Shown piece by piece: positions 1 to 9,272 of a stretch of DNA of 35,746 nt. Where the stretch lies: the NCBI GenBank assembly GCA_947631475.1, contig CANRLI010000005.1:1-35746 (forward strand), given 5' to 3'. The notes under the pieces were generated by a model. It was given only the letters and a program-made list of their open reading frames with translations, had not been told where the DNA came from and ran no database searches. The DNA is from an uncultured Bacilli bacterium (GTDB lineage Bacteria > Bacillota_I > Bacilli_A > RF39 > UBA660). Within the stretch, counting starts at the first letter, position 1; each line of letters begins with the position of its first letter. The position numbers and the translations under genes are program-made.

Positions 1-114
1 ATATATATGTGTCAAGTAAAGATTAATAATATAGTAAAGATTAGTAAAGTGGAATTTAAAACATTGCGCTAATTTCTAAAACTTGCTAGTATAAAATAGT
101 AAAAGAGGTGTACT

Positions 115-582
115 ATGCAAAAATATTTAGTCAATATTATTTTAATTATTATATGGATGTTTGTTATTTTTTCTTTTTCAGGTCAAAATGGCGAATCTTC
201 AGGTAGCTTTAGTAACACCATAATTATTAAAATAGCTAATATAATTTCTAAAGAGGAAATAACCCCTCTAAAGGAAGAAGAACTTATTAAAAAGTATTCT
301 TTTATCGTTAGAAAGAGTGGTCATTTTGGTTTATATTTTATTTTAGCTTTTTTAGTTTTTTTACTAGTTAATAAAATTTATAATATAAATCCTAAAACAT
401 TTATTTACACTGTCATTTTCTGCTTTGTATACGCATGTAGTGACGAATTACATCAATCTTTTATAAGTGGTCGAGCCTGTAGCTTTATGGATGTTATAAT
501 TGATACGTTTGGTTCTTTAGTTTCCACAACCATTTTGTACATATTTGGTTATTTTAAAAATAGAAGTATGATAAAAAAATAA
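115..582 (+). CDS. VanZ-like family membrane protein
   Basis: ORF with FSGQ, RKSGHFGLYF, SDELHQSFISGR..DVIIDTFGS motifs typical of VanZ-like proteins; AGGTG upstream of ATG. Confidence 0.85.
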   Translation: MQKYLVNIILIIIWMFVIFSFSGQNGESSGSFSNTIIIKIANIISKEEITPLKEEELIKKYSFIVRKSGHFGLYFILAFLVFLLVNKIYNINPKTFIYTVIFCFVYACSDELHQSFISGRACSFMDVIIDTFGSLVSTTILYIFGYFKNRSMIKK

Positions 583-610
583 ATGTTAACACTATAAATA
601 GGTGTTTTAT

Positions 611-730
611 ATGAAAGTAGTTATTATTTCTCTTTTAATTTTTATTATATTATTATTAATTACCTTTATTTTTTGTGCCTGTAAAGTAGCAGGCATAGCT
701 GATGAACAACGATTAGAACTATATCATTAG
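611..730 (+). CDS. small single-TM protein (39 aa), MKVVIISLLIFIILLLITFIFCACKVAGIADEQRLELYH
   Basis: Read by eye; not in ORF track. ATG at 611, stop TAG 728-730, AGGTG at 600-604; hydrophobic helix followed by CACKVAGIADEQR. Confidence 0.55.
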   Translation: MKVVIISLLIFIILLLITFIFCACKVAGIADEQRLELYH

Positions 731-740
731 TTCTTTTTAT

Positions 741-768
741 TTGCTAATTTAGGTATTTTTGGTATAAT
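741..768 (+). promoter_or_regulatory. putative sigma-A promoter for the acyltransferase-glmM operon
   Basis: TTGCTA (741-746), 16-nt spacer, TGG-TATAAT (763-768). Confidence 0.5.
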
Positions 769-813
769 AATCAAAGAAAATGAATTATATATACAAAATA
801 AGGAGTCAAAAAA

Positions 814-1473
814 ATGAATACAAAAGATATCTTTTTAGCTAATGAAAGTATAGCTTATGATTTTATCTTATCTTATAAATATCCTTTTGAAGTTTTAGCT
901 GAAATTAAAAACTATATTTTAGAATTAGGTAAAAGTTTAAATCAAGATTATCAAAAAATAGATTCAGACATCTGGATTCACAAAAATGCTCAAGTAAGCA
1001 AAACTGCTGAAATTCATGGTCCATGTATAATAGATGATGGTGCTGAAATAAGATGTAATGCTTATATAAGAGGTAGTGTCATTATTGGTAAAAATACTGT
1101 TTTAGGTAATTCTTGTGAAATTAAAAATGCTATTTTATTTGATAATGTTCAAGTTCCTCATTTCAGTTATGTCGGTGATTCTATCTTAGGATCACATTCT
1201 CATATGGGAGCTAGTTCAATTATCTCTAATTTAAAAAGTGATAAGAAAAATGTAATTATAAAAAATGGTGATGAAATCATCGATACTAAATTGCGTAAAG
1301 TAGGGGCTTTTTTAGGTGATAATGTAGAAGTGGGATGTGGCTCAGTTCTTAATCCAGGAACCATAATTTTACCTAATACCAATATTTATCCTTTAACTAG
1401 TGTTAGAGGTGTTATTAAAGCTAATTGTATCGTTAAAAATATGGATAACATCATTGAAAAGGAGAATGCCTAA
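814..1473 (+). CDS. left-handed beta-helix (hexapeptide repeat) acyltransferase, GlmU C-terminal-like, without a uridyltransferase domain
   Basis: Hexapeptide repeats (IHGPCIIDDGAEIRCNAYIRGSVIIGKNTVLGNSCEIKN), GlmU/LbH-like FSYVGDSILGSHSHMGASSIISN; AAGGAG SD; stop overlaps glmM ATG by 1 bp. Confidence 0.75.
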   Translation: MNTKDIFLANESIAYDFILSYKYPFEVLAEIKNYILELGKSLNQDYQKIDSDIWIHKNAQVSKTAEIHGPCIIDDGAEIRCNAYIRGSVIIGKNTVLGNSCEIKNAILFDNVQVPHFSYVGDSILGSHSHMGASSIISNLKSDKKNVIIKNGDEIIDTKLRKVGAFLGDNVEVGCGSVLNPGTIILPNTNIYPLTSVRGVIKANCIVKNMDNIIEKENA

Positions 1474-2813
1474 TGGGAAAAATATTTGGAACTGACGGAG
1501 CTCGTGGTATTGTTGGTCCCGAACTGACAATTAAATTAGCTATGCAAATAGGTGCAAGTACAGCTCGTTTATTTAAAAAACAAAAAGATAATGTCACTTT
1601 CTTAATTGGTAGTGATACTAGAATATCCAAAGATGCCTTAAGATTTTCTTTAGCTAGTGGTGTTTTATCAGAAGGCGCTAATATTATTGATTTAGGTGTT
1701 ATATCAACGCCTGCGGTAGCCTATTTAGTAAAAAAATATAAAGCTGATGGTGGTTTTGTTATCTCAGCCAGCCATAATCCTAGTGAGTATAATGGGATTA
1801 AAATTTTTAATGCTGAAGGCTATAAATTAGCTGATGAATTAGAAAATAAGATTGAAGAAATAATTTTTAATGATTTTCATTTAAATGAACAAGTTAACAA
1901 TGTTGGCACTTACGAATTTAAAGCCGATGCTAAAGAAGATTACGTTAACTATCTAGCTTCCACTATTAAAAACGATTTAAGTCATTTAAATATTGGTATA
2001 GATACAGCTAATGGGGCAGCTTATCTTACAGCATCAATGCTATTTGATAAATTAAAAGTTAATTATAAAATTATTAACAATCAACCCGATGGTTTAAATA
2101 TTAATGATAATGCTGGTTCTACTCACTTAGAGGGTTTACAAAAATTCGTTGTGGAAAATCACTTGGATTGTGGTATAGCTTTTGATGGAGATGCCGATCG
2201 TTGTCTTCTTGTTGATGAAAACGGTGCCATTGTAAACGGCGATAAAATTCTTGCTATATGTGGTTTACACTTAAAACAAACGAATCAATTAGCTAACAAT
2301 ACAATTGTTGGAACAGTTATGTCAAATTTAGGCTTTGTTAAATTTTGTGAAAAACAAGATATTAACTTTATTGCTACTAAAGTAGGCGATCGTTATGTTT
2401 TAGAAGAAATGCTTAAAAATAATTATTGTTTAGGCGGTGAACAAAGTGGTCATGTCATTTTTAAAGAATTTTCCACTACTGGTGATGGGGAATTAACGGC
2501 TTTACAAGTTTTAAGTATTTTAGCTGATCAAAAACAAAAATTATCAGCATTAGCTAATATTATGGAAGAATATCCTCAAGTTTTAAAAAATATTGAAGTT
2601 ACCAAAGAATTTAAAGAGACCTATCCAAGTAATGCCAATATTAATAATTTTATTAAAGAATGTGAAGCTAAATTAAATGGTGAAGGTCGTATTTTAGTTA
2701 GAGCTAGTGGAACAGAAAATTTAATAAGAGTTATGCTTGAAGGCAAAGATCTAAATACAATTACTACAATATGTGATGAAATTATTGAAGTAATCAAAAA
2801 AGAATTGCATTAA
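1473..2813 (+). CDS. glmM: phosphoglucosamine mutase
   Basis: MGKIFGTDGARGIVG, SASHNPSEYNGIK phosphoserine loop, FDGDADR, GGEQSGHVIF, RASGTENLIRVM. Confidence 0.96.
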   Translation: MGKIFGTDGARGIVGPELTIKLAMQIGASTARLFKKQKDNVTFLIGSDTRISKDALRFSLASGVLSEGANIIDLGVISTPAVAYLVKKYKADGGFVISASHNPSEYNGIKIFNAEGYKLADELENKIEEIIFNDFHLNEQVNNVGTYEFKADAKEDYVNYLASTIKNDLSHLNIGIDTANGAAYLTASMLFDKLKVNYKIINNQPDGLNINDNAGSTHLEGLQKFVVENHLDCGIAFDGDADRCLLVDENGAIVNGDKILAICGLHLKQTNQLANNTIVGTVMSNLGFVKFCEKQDINFIATKVGDRYVLEEMLKNNYCLGGEQSGHVIFKEFSTTGDGELTALQVLSILADQKQKLSALANIMEEYPQVLKNIEVTKEFKETYPSNANINNFIKECEAKLNGEGRILVRASGTENLIRVMLEGKDLNTITTICDEIIEVIKKELH

Positions 2814-2814
2814 A

Positions 2815-2852
2815 AAAAAACATATCTTACAATAATAAGTAGATATGTTTTT
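2815..2852 (+). terminator. Rho-independent terminator after glmM
   Basis: AAAAACATATCT ... AGATATGTTTTTT hairpin plus T-run. Confidence 0.75.
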
Positions 2853-2855
2853 TAT

Positions 2856-2932
2856 GTCCTCGTAGCTCAGTAGGATAGAGCAACCGCCTCCTAAGCGGTA
2901 GGTCGGCAGTTCGACTCTGCCCGGGGACGCCA
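2856..2932 (+). tRNA. tRNA-Arg (anticodon CCT), CCA encoded
   Basis: Cloverleaf: acceptor GTCCTCG/CGGGGAC, D-arm GCTC..GAGC, anticodon arm ACCGC-CTCCTAA-GCGGT, T-arm GGCAG-TTCGACT-CTGCC, G discriminator, CCA. Confidence 0.95.
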
Positions 2933-3013
2933 TTATTATGTAAAGGTTTAAACCTTTTTTTCTTTTTTAAAAATAAAATTAATAAATAAAATATACTTTA
3001 ATATACTTAAAAT

Positions 3014-3043
3014 TTGGCTATTTATAAAATTTAATAGTATAAT
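3014..3043 (+). promoter_or_regulatory. putative promoter for ABC transporter operon
   Basis: TTGGCT (3014-3019), 18-nt spacer, TATAAT (3038-3043). Confidence 0.45.
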
Positions 3044-3063
3044 ACACAACGTAGGTGATGGAT

Positions 3064-3765
3064 ATGTCATATATTGAATTTAAAAATATTAGTAAAATTT
3101 ATCAGATGGGTGAAGTAAAAATAAAAGCTTTAAATAAAACTAATTTTACAATCGAAAAAGGCGAATTAGTTGTTATTTTAGGCCCTTCAGGAGCTGGTAA
3201 AACAACTTGTTTAAATATTTTAGGGGGAATGGATAATGCCACCTCTGGAACAGCTATTGTTGATGGCATAGATATTACCAAATTAAAAGATAAAGAGTTA
3301 ATAACTTATCGTCGTCATGATATTGGATTTGTTTTTCAATTTTATAATTTAGTTAATAATTTAACGGCTTTAGAAAATGTTGAACTAGCAGTTCAATTAT
3401 GTAAAGATCACTTAAATCCTAGTACTATCTTAAATAAAGTCGGTTTAAAAGAACGTAAAAATAATTTTCCTTCCCAATTATCTGGTGGTGAGCAACAAAG
3501 AGTAGCTATTGCTAGAGCTATCGCTAAGAATCCTAAAATTCTATTATGTGATGAACCAACAGGAGCTCTTGACTATAAAACTGGTAAACAAATTTTAAAA
3601 TTGCTTCAAGACACCTCACATAATGAAAATATGACTGTTATAATTATTACCCATAATAGTGCTCTTGCCGATATGGCTGATAAAGTTATTCGTTTTAAAA
3701 ATGGTGAAGTAGAAAATATTACAATTAATAAACATCCCAAGGATATAGAAAATATCGAGTGGTAA
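3064..3765 (+). CDS. ABC transporter ATP-binding protein (MacB/LolD-like)
   Basis: Walker [10 protein letters not shown], signature [15 protein letters not shown], Walker [13 protein letters not shown]; start moved to 3064 after GGTGAT SD. Confidence 0.93.
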   Translation: MSYIEFKNISKIYQMGEVKIKALNKTNFTIEKGELVVILGPSGAGKTTCLNILGGMDNATSGTAIVDGIDITKLKDKELITYRRHDIGFVFQFYNLVNNLTALENVELAVQLCKDHLNPSTILNKVGLKERKNNFPSQLSGGEQQRVAIARAIAKNPKILLCDEPTGALDYKTGKQILKLLQDTSHNENMTVIIITHNSALADMADKVIRFKNGEVENITINKHPKDIENIEW

Positions 3766-3766
3766 T

Positions 3767-6700
3767 ATGAAAAAGAAAAATAGAATTTTAACTAATAGTT
3801 TTAGGAAAATAAAAAAGTCTTTACCACGTTTTATTTCTTTAATTGTCATAAGCATGCTTGGTGTTTTTGTCTTTTCTGGTCTTCTTGCCGCTGCTCCTGA
3901 CATGATGCGTACCCTAGATAAATATTTAGATAGTCAAAATACCTATGATTTAAAAATAATTTCTACTTTAGGTATGACAGATAACGATATAACAGCCTTA
4001 AAAAATATTGATGGTATTTTAGATGTAGAACCATCTTACTCTAAGGATTTACTTATTCAAATAAATGATGAAGAAGAAACAGTTTTTAATATTTCTTCCT
4101 TGCCTCAAAAAATTAATACACTTAAATTAATTGCTGGTCGTTTGCCCCAAAGTGATAACGAAATCGTTGTTGAACCAAACTTTTTAACAAAAAATAATCT
4201 TAGTATTGGTTCTAAACTTACTTTAAATGAGACATTTAAAAATAAGGAAGTAACTATTGTGGGAACCATAACTTCAACTCTTTATTATACTAATACTCGT
4301 ATAAATCAAAATAGAGGTAGTACTAGTATTGGTTCAGGAACTATTAATTATTATGCTTACGTTCCAGCTTCTAATTTTAATCAAGATTATTATTCTTGTC
4401 TTTATATCACAGCAGTTGATGCTTTAATGAAAGAAACAAATTCTCAAGAATATAATGATTTAATAGAAAATTTACAAAAACAAATAGAAAGTATCAAAGC
4501 TTCTCAAGAACAAGCCCGCTATGAAGAAATATATAACCAAGCTGAAGATGAAATTACTACCGAAGAAACCAAAGTAACCAATGAACTTAACCAAGCTTTA
4601 CAGAAGATCAATACATCATCTACTCAATTAAAACAAGCCCAAAGTAGTTTAAAACAAGCCCAAAAAGATTTAAATTCTTTTAAAAACGAACTTACTCAAG
4701 CTAAAAAACAAATAGATGAAGGTCAAGCCAGTTTCAAAGAGGCTTTAGACAATAATAACTTAGAAGAAAATAGCTTGGATTCAACTTTAGACACTCTTAA
4801 TAATTCTATCTTCGAATTAGAACAACAATTAAGTACTTATGATCCTTCTAATCCACAATACGATTATTCATTACAACAATTAAATTTATTAAAAAAATAT
4901 CAGTCACAATTAGAAACCTTAATTAAGACTAAAGAAACTTTAACTACTAGTGAAAATACTTATAATAGTAATATGCAAAAATATAATAGTGCATTGCGTA
5001 CTTATAATAGTAATTTAAAAGTTTATAATAATAATCTATCTAAATTGAATCAAGCTAAAAAGACATATGAAGAAAACAAAACTACAGCTTTAAATAAAAT
5101 AGCGGATGCTAAAAAGCAATTAGCTAATATCCAAAAGCCAACTTGGTATATTACAGATCGTCACACTTATCAAACTTATGCAGATTATATAAATGATACT
5201 GAAAGTATTACTAATTTAGCTCTGTTATTCCCAATTGTTTTCTTTGCCGTAGCTGTTTTAGTCAGTTTAATCTCCATGAATCGCCTGGTTGAAGACGATC
5301 GTAGTGAAATAGGTACTTTAAAATCTCTTGGTTTTAGTAATCATGAAATTATGATTAAGTATTTCTTATTTGCTTTTTTAGCCATTATTATTGGTAGTAT
5401 ACTTGGTTCTATAGGTGGTAGTACTTTTATACCAACTATCATCTTTAATATCTATGGTATGTTATTTGATCTTCCTCATATAGAACTTGGTTTAAATTTA
5501 AAAATAAATATAGCTAGTTTTCTTATTACAACTATGTGTATTTGTGGTACGACATTATTAACTGCTCATTTAGTTTTAAAAGAAAAACCTTCTGAGTTAA
5601 TGCGTCCTAAACCACCTAAAAATGGTAAAAGAGTTTTTTTAGAAAATATTCATTTTATCTGGCAAAGATTAAAATTCTCTAACAAAGTTATAATTAGAAA
5701 TATTTTTCGATATAAGAAACGTGTTTTAGTAACTATCATTGGTATTGCTGGTTGTACAGCTTTAGTATTATGTGGTTTTGGAATAAAAGATGCTATTGTC
5801 GATATTAATGAAATGCAATATGGTAAGACCTTTAAATTTGATAATATGATCTATCTTACAGAATATGATGAATCACAACTTTCTACTATTTCACATAATG
5901 AAAATATTACCCTAACAACTCCCGCTATGTTATTAAATGCTACATTAAACGATACTTCTGTTAATATGTTTATAACTGATAATGATAAATCGTTAGCTAA
6001 TGTTGTTAATTTAGTAGATTGTCAGTCACAAAAAATACTTTCTCTTCCCGAAGATGGAGTTATTATTACTGATAAACTAGCTGATTTAGAAAACTTAGCT
6101 ATTGGTGAAAAAATAACTTTAACTGATATTGATAATCATTCTTATACTTTTAAAATATCCGGGATAGTTAATAATTATATAGGTCATTATATCTATTTAT
6201 CGAAGTCTTTATTTGATAAATTTAATGAAAATTATTCACCTAATATTATTTACACTAATACTAAAGAACTAACTGCTGATGAACGAGTAACCTTAAAAGA
6301 AGAATTATTACAAAATGATGAAATAAGAAGCATTACTTTTAAACAAGATTTAATGGAAAGTGTCGATAATATGTTAAAGTCTTTAAATAAAGTCGTCGTT
6401 ATTTTAATTGTGTTGGCTGCCTTATTATCTTTTGTTGTTTTATATAATTTATCTAATATAAACATTAATGAACGTAAACGTGAAATTGCTACGTTAAAAG
6501 TTTTAGGTTTTTATAATAAAGAGGTCGACCGTTATATTACTAGTGAAAATATTATTTTAACTATTTTAGGAATTGCCTTAGGTTTATTTGTTGGTTATTT
6601 TCTAACTGAAGCAGTTATTAAAACAGTGGAAATGGATATGGCGCGCTTTATTTATGATATAAGCTTTAATAGTTATTTGTATGCCACTTTGATTTCCATC

Positions 6701-6784
6701 TTATTTACAATTATTGTTGATCAGGTAACTCACTTTACATTAAAGAAAATTAATATGATTGAAAGTTTAAAAAGTGTTGAATAA
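3767..6784 (+). CDS. FtsX-like ABC transporter permease with long extracytoplasmic coiled coil
   Basis: N-terminal TM, long Q/K/N-rich heptad region, two FtsX-like blocks (DRSEIGTLKSLGFS, ERKREIATLKVLGFY); adjacent to the ATPase. Confidence 0.9.
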   Translation: MKKKNRILTNSFRKIKKSLPRFISLIVISMLGVFVFSGLLAAAPDMMRTLDKYLDSQNTYDLKIISTLGMTDNDITALKNIDGILDVEPSYSKDLLIQINDEEETVFNISSLPQKINTLKLIAGRLPQSDNEIVVEPNFLTKNNLSIGSKLTLNETFKNKEVTIVGTITSTLYYTNTRINQNRGSTSIGSGTINYYAYVPASNFNQDYYSCLYITAVDALMKETNSQEYNDLIENLQKQIESIKASQEQARYEEIYNQAEDEITTEETKVTNELNQALQKINTSSTQLKQAQSSLKQAQKDLNSFKNELTQAKKQIDEGQASFKEALDNNNLEENSLDSTLDTLNNSIFELEQQLSTYDPSNPQYDYSLQQLNLLKKYQSQLETLIKTKETLTTSENTYNSNMQKYNSALRTYNSNLKVYNNNLSKLNQAKKTYEENKTTALNKIADAKKQLANIQKPTWYITDRHTYQTYADYINDTESITNLALLFPIVFFAVAVLVSLISMNRLVEDDRSEIGTLKSLGFSNHEIMIKYFLFAFLAIIIGSILGSIGGSTFIPTIIFNIYGMLFDLPHIELGLNLKINIASFLITTMCICGTTLLTAHLVLKEKPSELMRPKPPKNGKRVFLENIHFIWQRLKFSNKVIIRNIFRYKKRVLVTIIGIAGCTALVLCGFGIKDAIVDINEMQYGKTFKFDNMIYLTEYDESQLSTISHNENITLTTPAMLLNATLNDTSVNMFITDNDKSLANVVNLVDCQSQKILSLPEDGVIITDKLADLENLAIGEKITLTDIDNHSYTFKISGIVNNYIGHYIYLSKSLFDKFNENYSPNIIYTNTKELTADERVTLKEELLQNDEIRSITFKQDLMESVDNMLKSLNKVVVILIVLAALLSFVVLYNLSNININERKREIATLKVLGFYNKEVDRYITSENIILTILGIALGLFVGYFLTEAVIKTVEMDMARFIYDISFNSYLYATLISILFTIIVDQVTHFTLKKINMIESLKSVE

Positions 6785-6787
6785 TAA

Positions 6788-6824
6788 ATGGAGATACTAT
6801 TTTTACAAGTATCTTCATTTTTTT
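6788..6824 (+). terminator. terminator after ABC permease
   Basis: ATGGAGATACT / AGTATCTTCAT hairpin followed by T7. Confidence 0.75.
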
Positions 6825-6879
6825 ATTTGTTATAAATATTTAGTTATGTGTTACAATAGTTTAAGAAAGTAGTGATCTT

Positions 6880-7749
6880 ATGACTAAAGAAAGTAAGCCC
6901 TTAATTGTTAGTATGATTATCAATTTTATCTCTTCTTCAATTAAAGTTATAGTTGGTTTATTTTGTCAAAGTAAATCGATGATTGCTGATGGCTTTTATT
7001 CTTTATCTGATTTTATGACGGATATTATTGCTTTTATAGGTTCAAAGATAAGTAATAAACGTGCTAATAAGAAGTATCCTATCGGTTTTGGTCGTATTCA
7101 ATATATAATCGATATTTTTATTGCCACGATTATTTTTATTATTGGTTTATATACTATTTTTAATAGTATAACTAAACAAGCTACTACAATTAATATTCTT
7201 TGGGTTATTGCTATCATTTTCACTATTATTTTAAAATTAATTAATTCCAAATATTTAATGTCTAAAGGTTTACAATACAATAGCCCCTTATTAATTACTT
7301 CTAGTAAAGAAACTGAAGATGATATGACTACTTCTTTAGGTGTTATTATAATCATTATTCTCTCTCAGTTTAGTACTAAAGTTCCTTTCTTAAGATATGT
7401 TGATCCTATTGGTGGAGTAATTTTAGGTTTATTAATTATTAGAACTTCTATCGGTCTATATAAAGATAATATTTTATATTTATTAGGTCAAGTTGAAAAT
7501 AACCGTGAAATTGAAGATAAAGTTAAAAATATTTTAAATGAATATTCAGAAGTTGAATATAAAAGTATGGAATTAGTAAAACATGGTAGTTATTATTCAT
7601 TAGAATTGGAAGTATATATTTTACAAAATATTAGAGTATATAAATTGTTAACTATTGAATCAGATATTCGTAATAAGATAAAAAAACTTCGTTATCGTAT
7701 AAAGTTTATTGATATTAATATAAATCATAAATATGAATCTAAAATATGA
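6880..7749 (+). CDS. cation diffusion facilitator (CDF) family transporter
   Basis: ADGFYSLSDFMTDIIAFIGSKISNK, multiple TMs, YPIGFGRIQY, DPIGGVILGLLI. Confidence 0.88.
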   Translation: MTKESKPLIVSMIINFISSSIKVIVGLFCQSKSMIADGFYSLSDFMTDIIAFIGSKISNKRANKKYPIGFGRIQYIIDIFIATIIFIIGLYTIFNSITKQATTINILWVIAIIFTIILKLINSKYLMSKGLQYNSPLLITSSKETEDDMTTSLGVIIIIILSQFSTKVPFLRYVDPIGGVILGLLIIRTSIGLYKDNILYLLGQVENNREIEDKVKNILNEYSEVEYKSMELVKHGSYYSLELEVYILQNIRVYKLLTIESDIRNKIKKLRYRIKFIDININHKYESKI

Positions 7750-7752
7750 GTT

Positions 7753-7777
7753 AAAACTATTTTAAGAGTAGTTTTTT
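7753..7777 (+). terminator. terminator after CDF gene
   Basis: AAAACTA ... TAGTTTTTTT short hairpin and T-run. Confidence 0.5.
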
Positions 7778-7825
7778 TCTCTTTTTTTTGATAAGATAAA
7801 TATTAAGAGTAAGAAGGTGGCGTCA

Positions 7826-8539
7826 ATGGCAGTATGTCCTAAATGTGGCAAAAAGATTTTAAAAAGTGCAACTAAATGTCCATATTGCCATAAATTAATT
7901 GCTCATCAGCATTTTAATGGTGATATTAAATTAAAACCTATTCCTTTAAAAGTTAAACCTGTAAAAGAAGTAAAAGATCTAAAAAAAGGTTCTTTTAAAA
8001 CTAAATCTAATTTGTCATATTCTAATACTTTAACTATTTTTTTGATTGTTGCTTTAGTTTTAATTAATACTCTTTTACTTTTGAATCTTATTAATCAATT
8101 TTCGGTTGAAAAACCATCTACTAATACTGATGATTCCAAAGTAATAATCCCAGATAGTCGTTTAGGTAATTGGTTAGCCGAAGATAATAATTTATTTATC
8201 TTTGCTGATGATAATAATTTTTTTTGGTATGATTCATCATTAAATTTAAAGGATAATTATTATACGGGCACTTATAATTACAAAAATGGCCTCGCAGCCT
8301 TAGAAGAAATGGGGTATACTGAAGAAGAATTTTATCAAACATTTGGAAATGACCTTAAGTTAGAAAATGTCTATTCTCTTAATTTGTTTCCAACATCTTT
8401 ACATAAAAATAGTTTAGATTTATCTTCTTCTTTAGCTACGAAAGAAACTTGGTGGTTTTTATTAATTATCAAAAATGAAAAGACTGCTTTAGGATATAAT
8501 AAAACGCTTGATCTTCGTTATACATTTACGAGGTACTAA
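7826..8539 (+). CDS. zinc-ribbon protein with one TM segment, function unknown
   Basis: MAVCPKCGKKILKSATKCPYCHK zinc ribbon; TM ~LTIFLIVALVLINTLLLLNLI; start moved to ATG after AAGAAGGTGG. Confidence 0.7.
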   Translation: MAVCPKCGKKILKSATKCPYCHKLIAHQHFNGDIKLKPIPLKVKPVKEVKDLKKGSFKTKSNLSYSNTLTIFLIVALVLINTLLLLNLINQFSVEKPSTNTDDSKVIIPDSRLGNWLAEDNNLFIFADDNNFFWYDSSLNLKDNYYTGTYNYKNGLAALEEMGYTEEEFYQTFGNDLKLENVYSLNLFPTSLHKNSLDLSSSLATKETWWFLLIIKNEKTALGYNKTLDLRYTFTRY

Positions 8540-8689
8540 GTATTTAAATAATATTTCTTTCGTTTTGTATAAAAGTTAACCTAAATTCCCAAAACTTTTT
8601 TATTATGTGTTAAAATATTATATGTGTAGTATGACCATTGCGCATAATTACACCATAATATTCATTTTATTATAAAGGAGGGATATAAT

Positions 8690-9271
8690 ATGAAAGAACC
8701 ATTGTTATATCGTTTAATCCGCCCTTTGATAAGTTTGCTTTTTAAAGTATTATATCATCCTCATTATATTGGCTTAGAAAATATTCCTCAATCTGGGCCA
8801 TATGTTTTAAGTGGTAATCATACCAATTATTTAGATTGTCTTTTACTAATGAGTATTAATAAAAAGGTTATTCATTTCTTAGCTAAAGATTCCTTAATGC
8901 AAGGTTTTAAAAAAGTTATTTTTAAAAATATGGGTATTATTCCTGTTAATCGTCGCATTCATGATAAGGGGGCTTTAAATGAAGCTATTAATCATTTAAA
9001 AGCTAACCACATAATTGGTATTTTCCCTGAAGGAACAATAAACCGCACAAATGATATTATAATGCCATTTAAAATAGGAACTGTTAAAATGGCTTATGAA
9101 ACTAATTCATATATTGTTCCCTTTGTTATCACTGGTAAATATCAGTTATTTAAAGGTCATATTACTATTGAATTTTTAAAACCGTATCGTCCTTTATCAT
9201 CTGATTTAACAGCTGAAAATGAAATATTAATGAATCTTATAAAAAATAAATTACTAGAGAAGAGGAAATAA
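8690..9271 (+). CDS. 1-acyl-sn-glycerol-3-phosphate acyltransferase family (PlsC-like), copy 1
   Basis: HX4D (NHTNYLD) and FPEGTINRT motifs; AAAGGAGG SD. Confidence 0.9.
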   Translation: MKEPLLYRLIRPLISLLFKVLYHPHYIGLENIPQSGPYVLSGNHTNYLDCLLLMSINKKVIHFLAKDSLMQGFKKVIFKNMGIIPVNRRIHDKGALNEAINHLKANHIIGIFPEGTINRTNDIIMPFKIGTVKMAYETNSYIVPFVITGKYQLFKGHITIEFLKPYRPLSSDLTAENEILMNLIKNKLLEKRK

Positions 9272-9272
9272 A

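Noticed and set aside
1-60. Repeated AGTAAAGATTA words at the left edge and a TGTCAAGTAAA match near 34653
   Set aside because: Short AT-rich words; could occur by chance and no flanking structure supports a mobile element.
1200-1382. Minus-strand ORF inside the acyltransferase gene
   Set aside because: Antisense to a well-supported CDS, no RBS or recognisable motif.
2751-2933. Minus-strand 60-aa ORF starting MASPGRVELPTYRLGGG
   Set aside because: It is the antisense of tRNA-Arg and the glmM 3' end, a well-known spurious ORF type.
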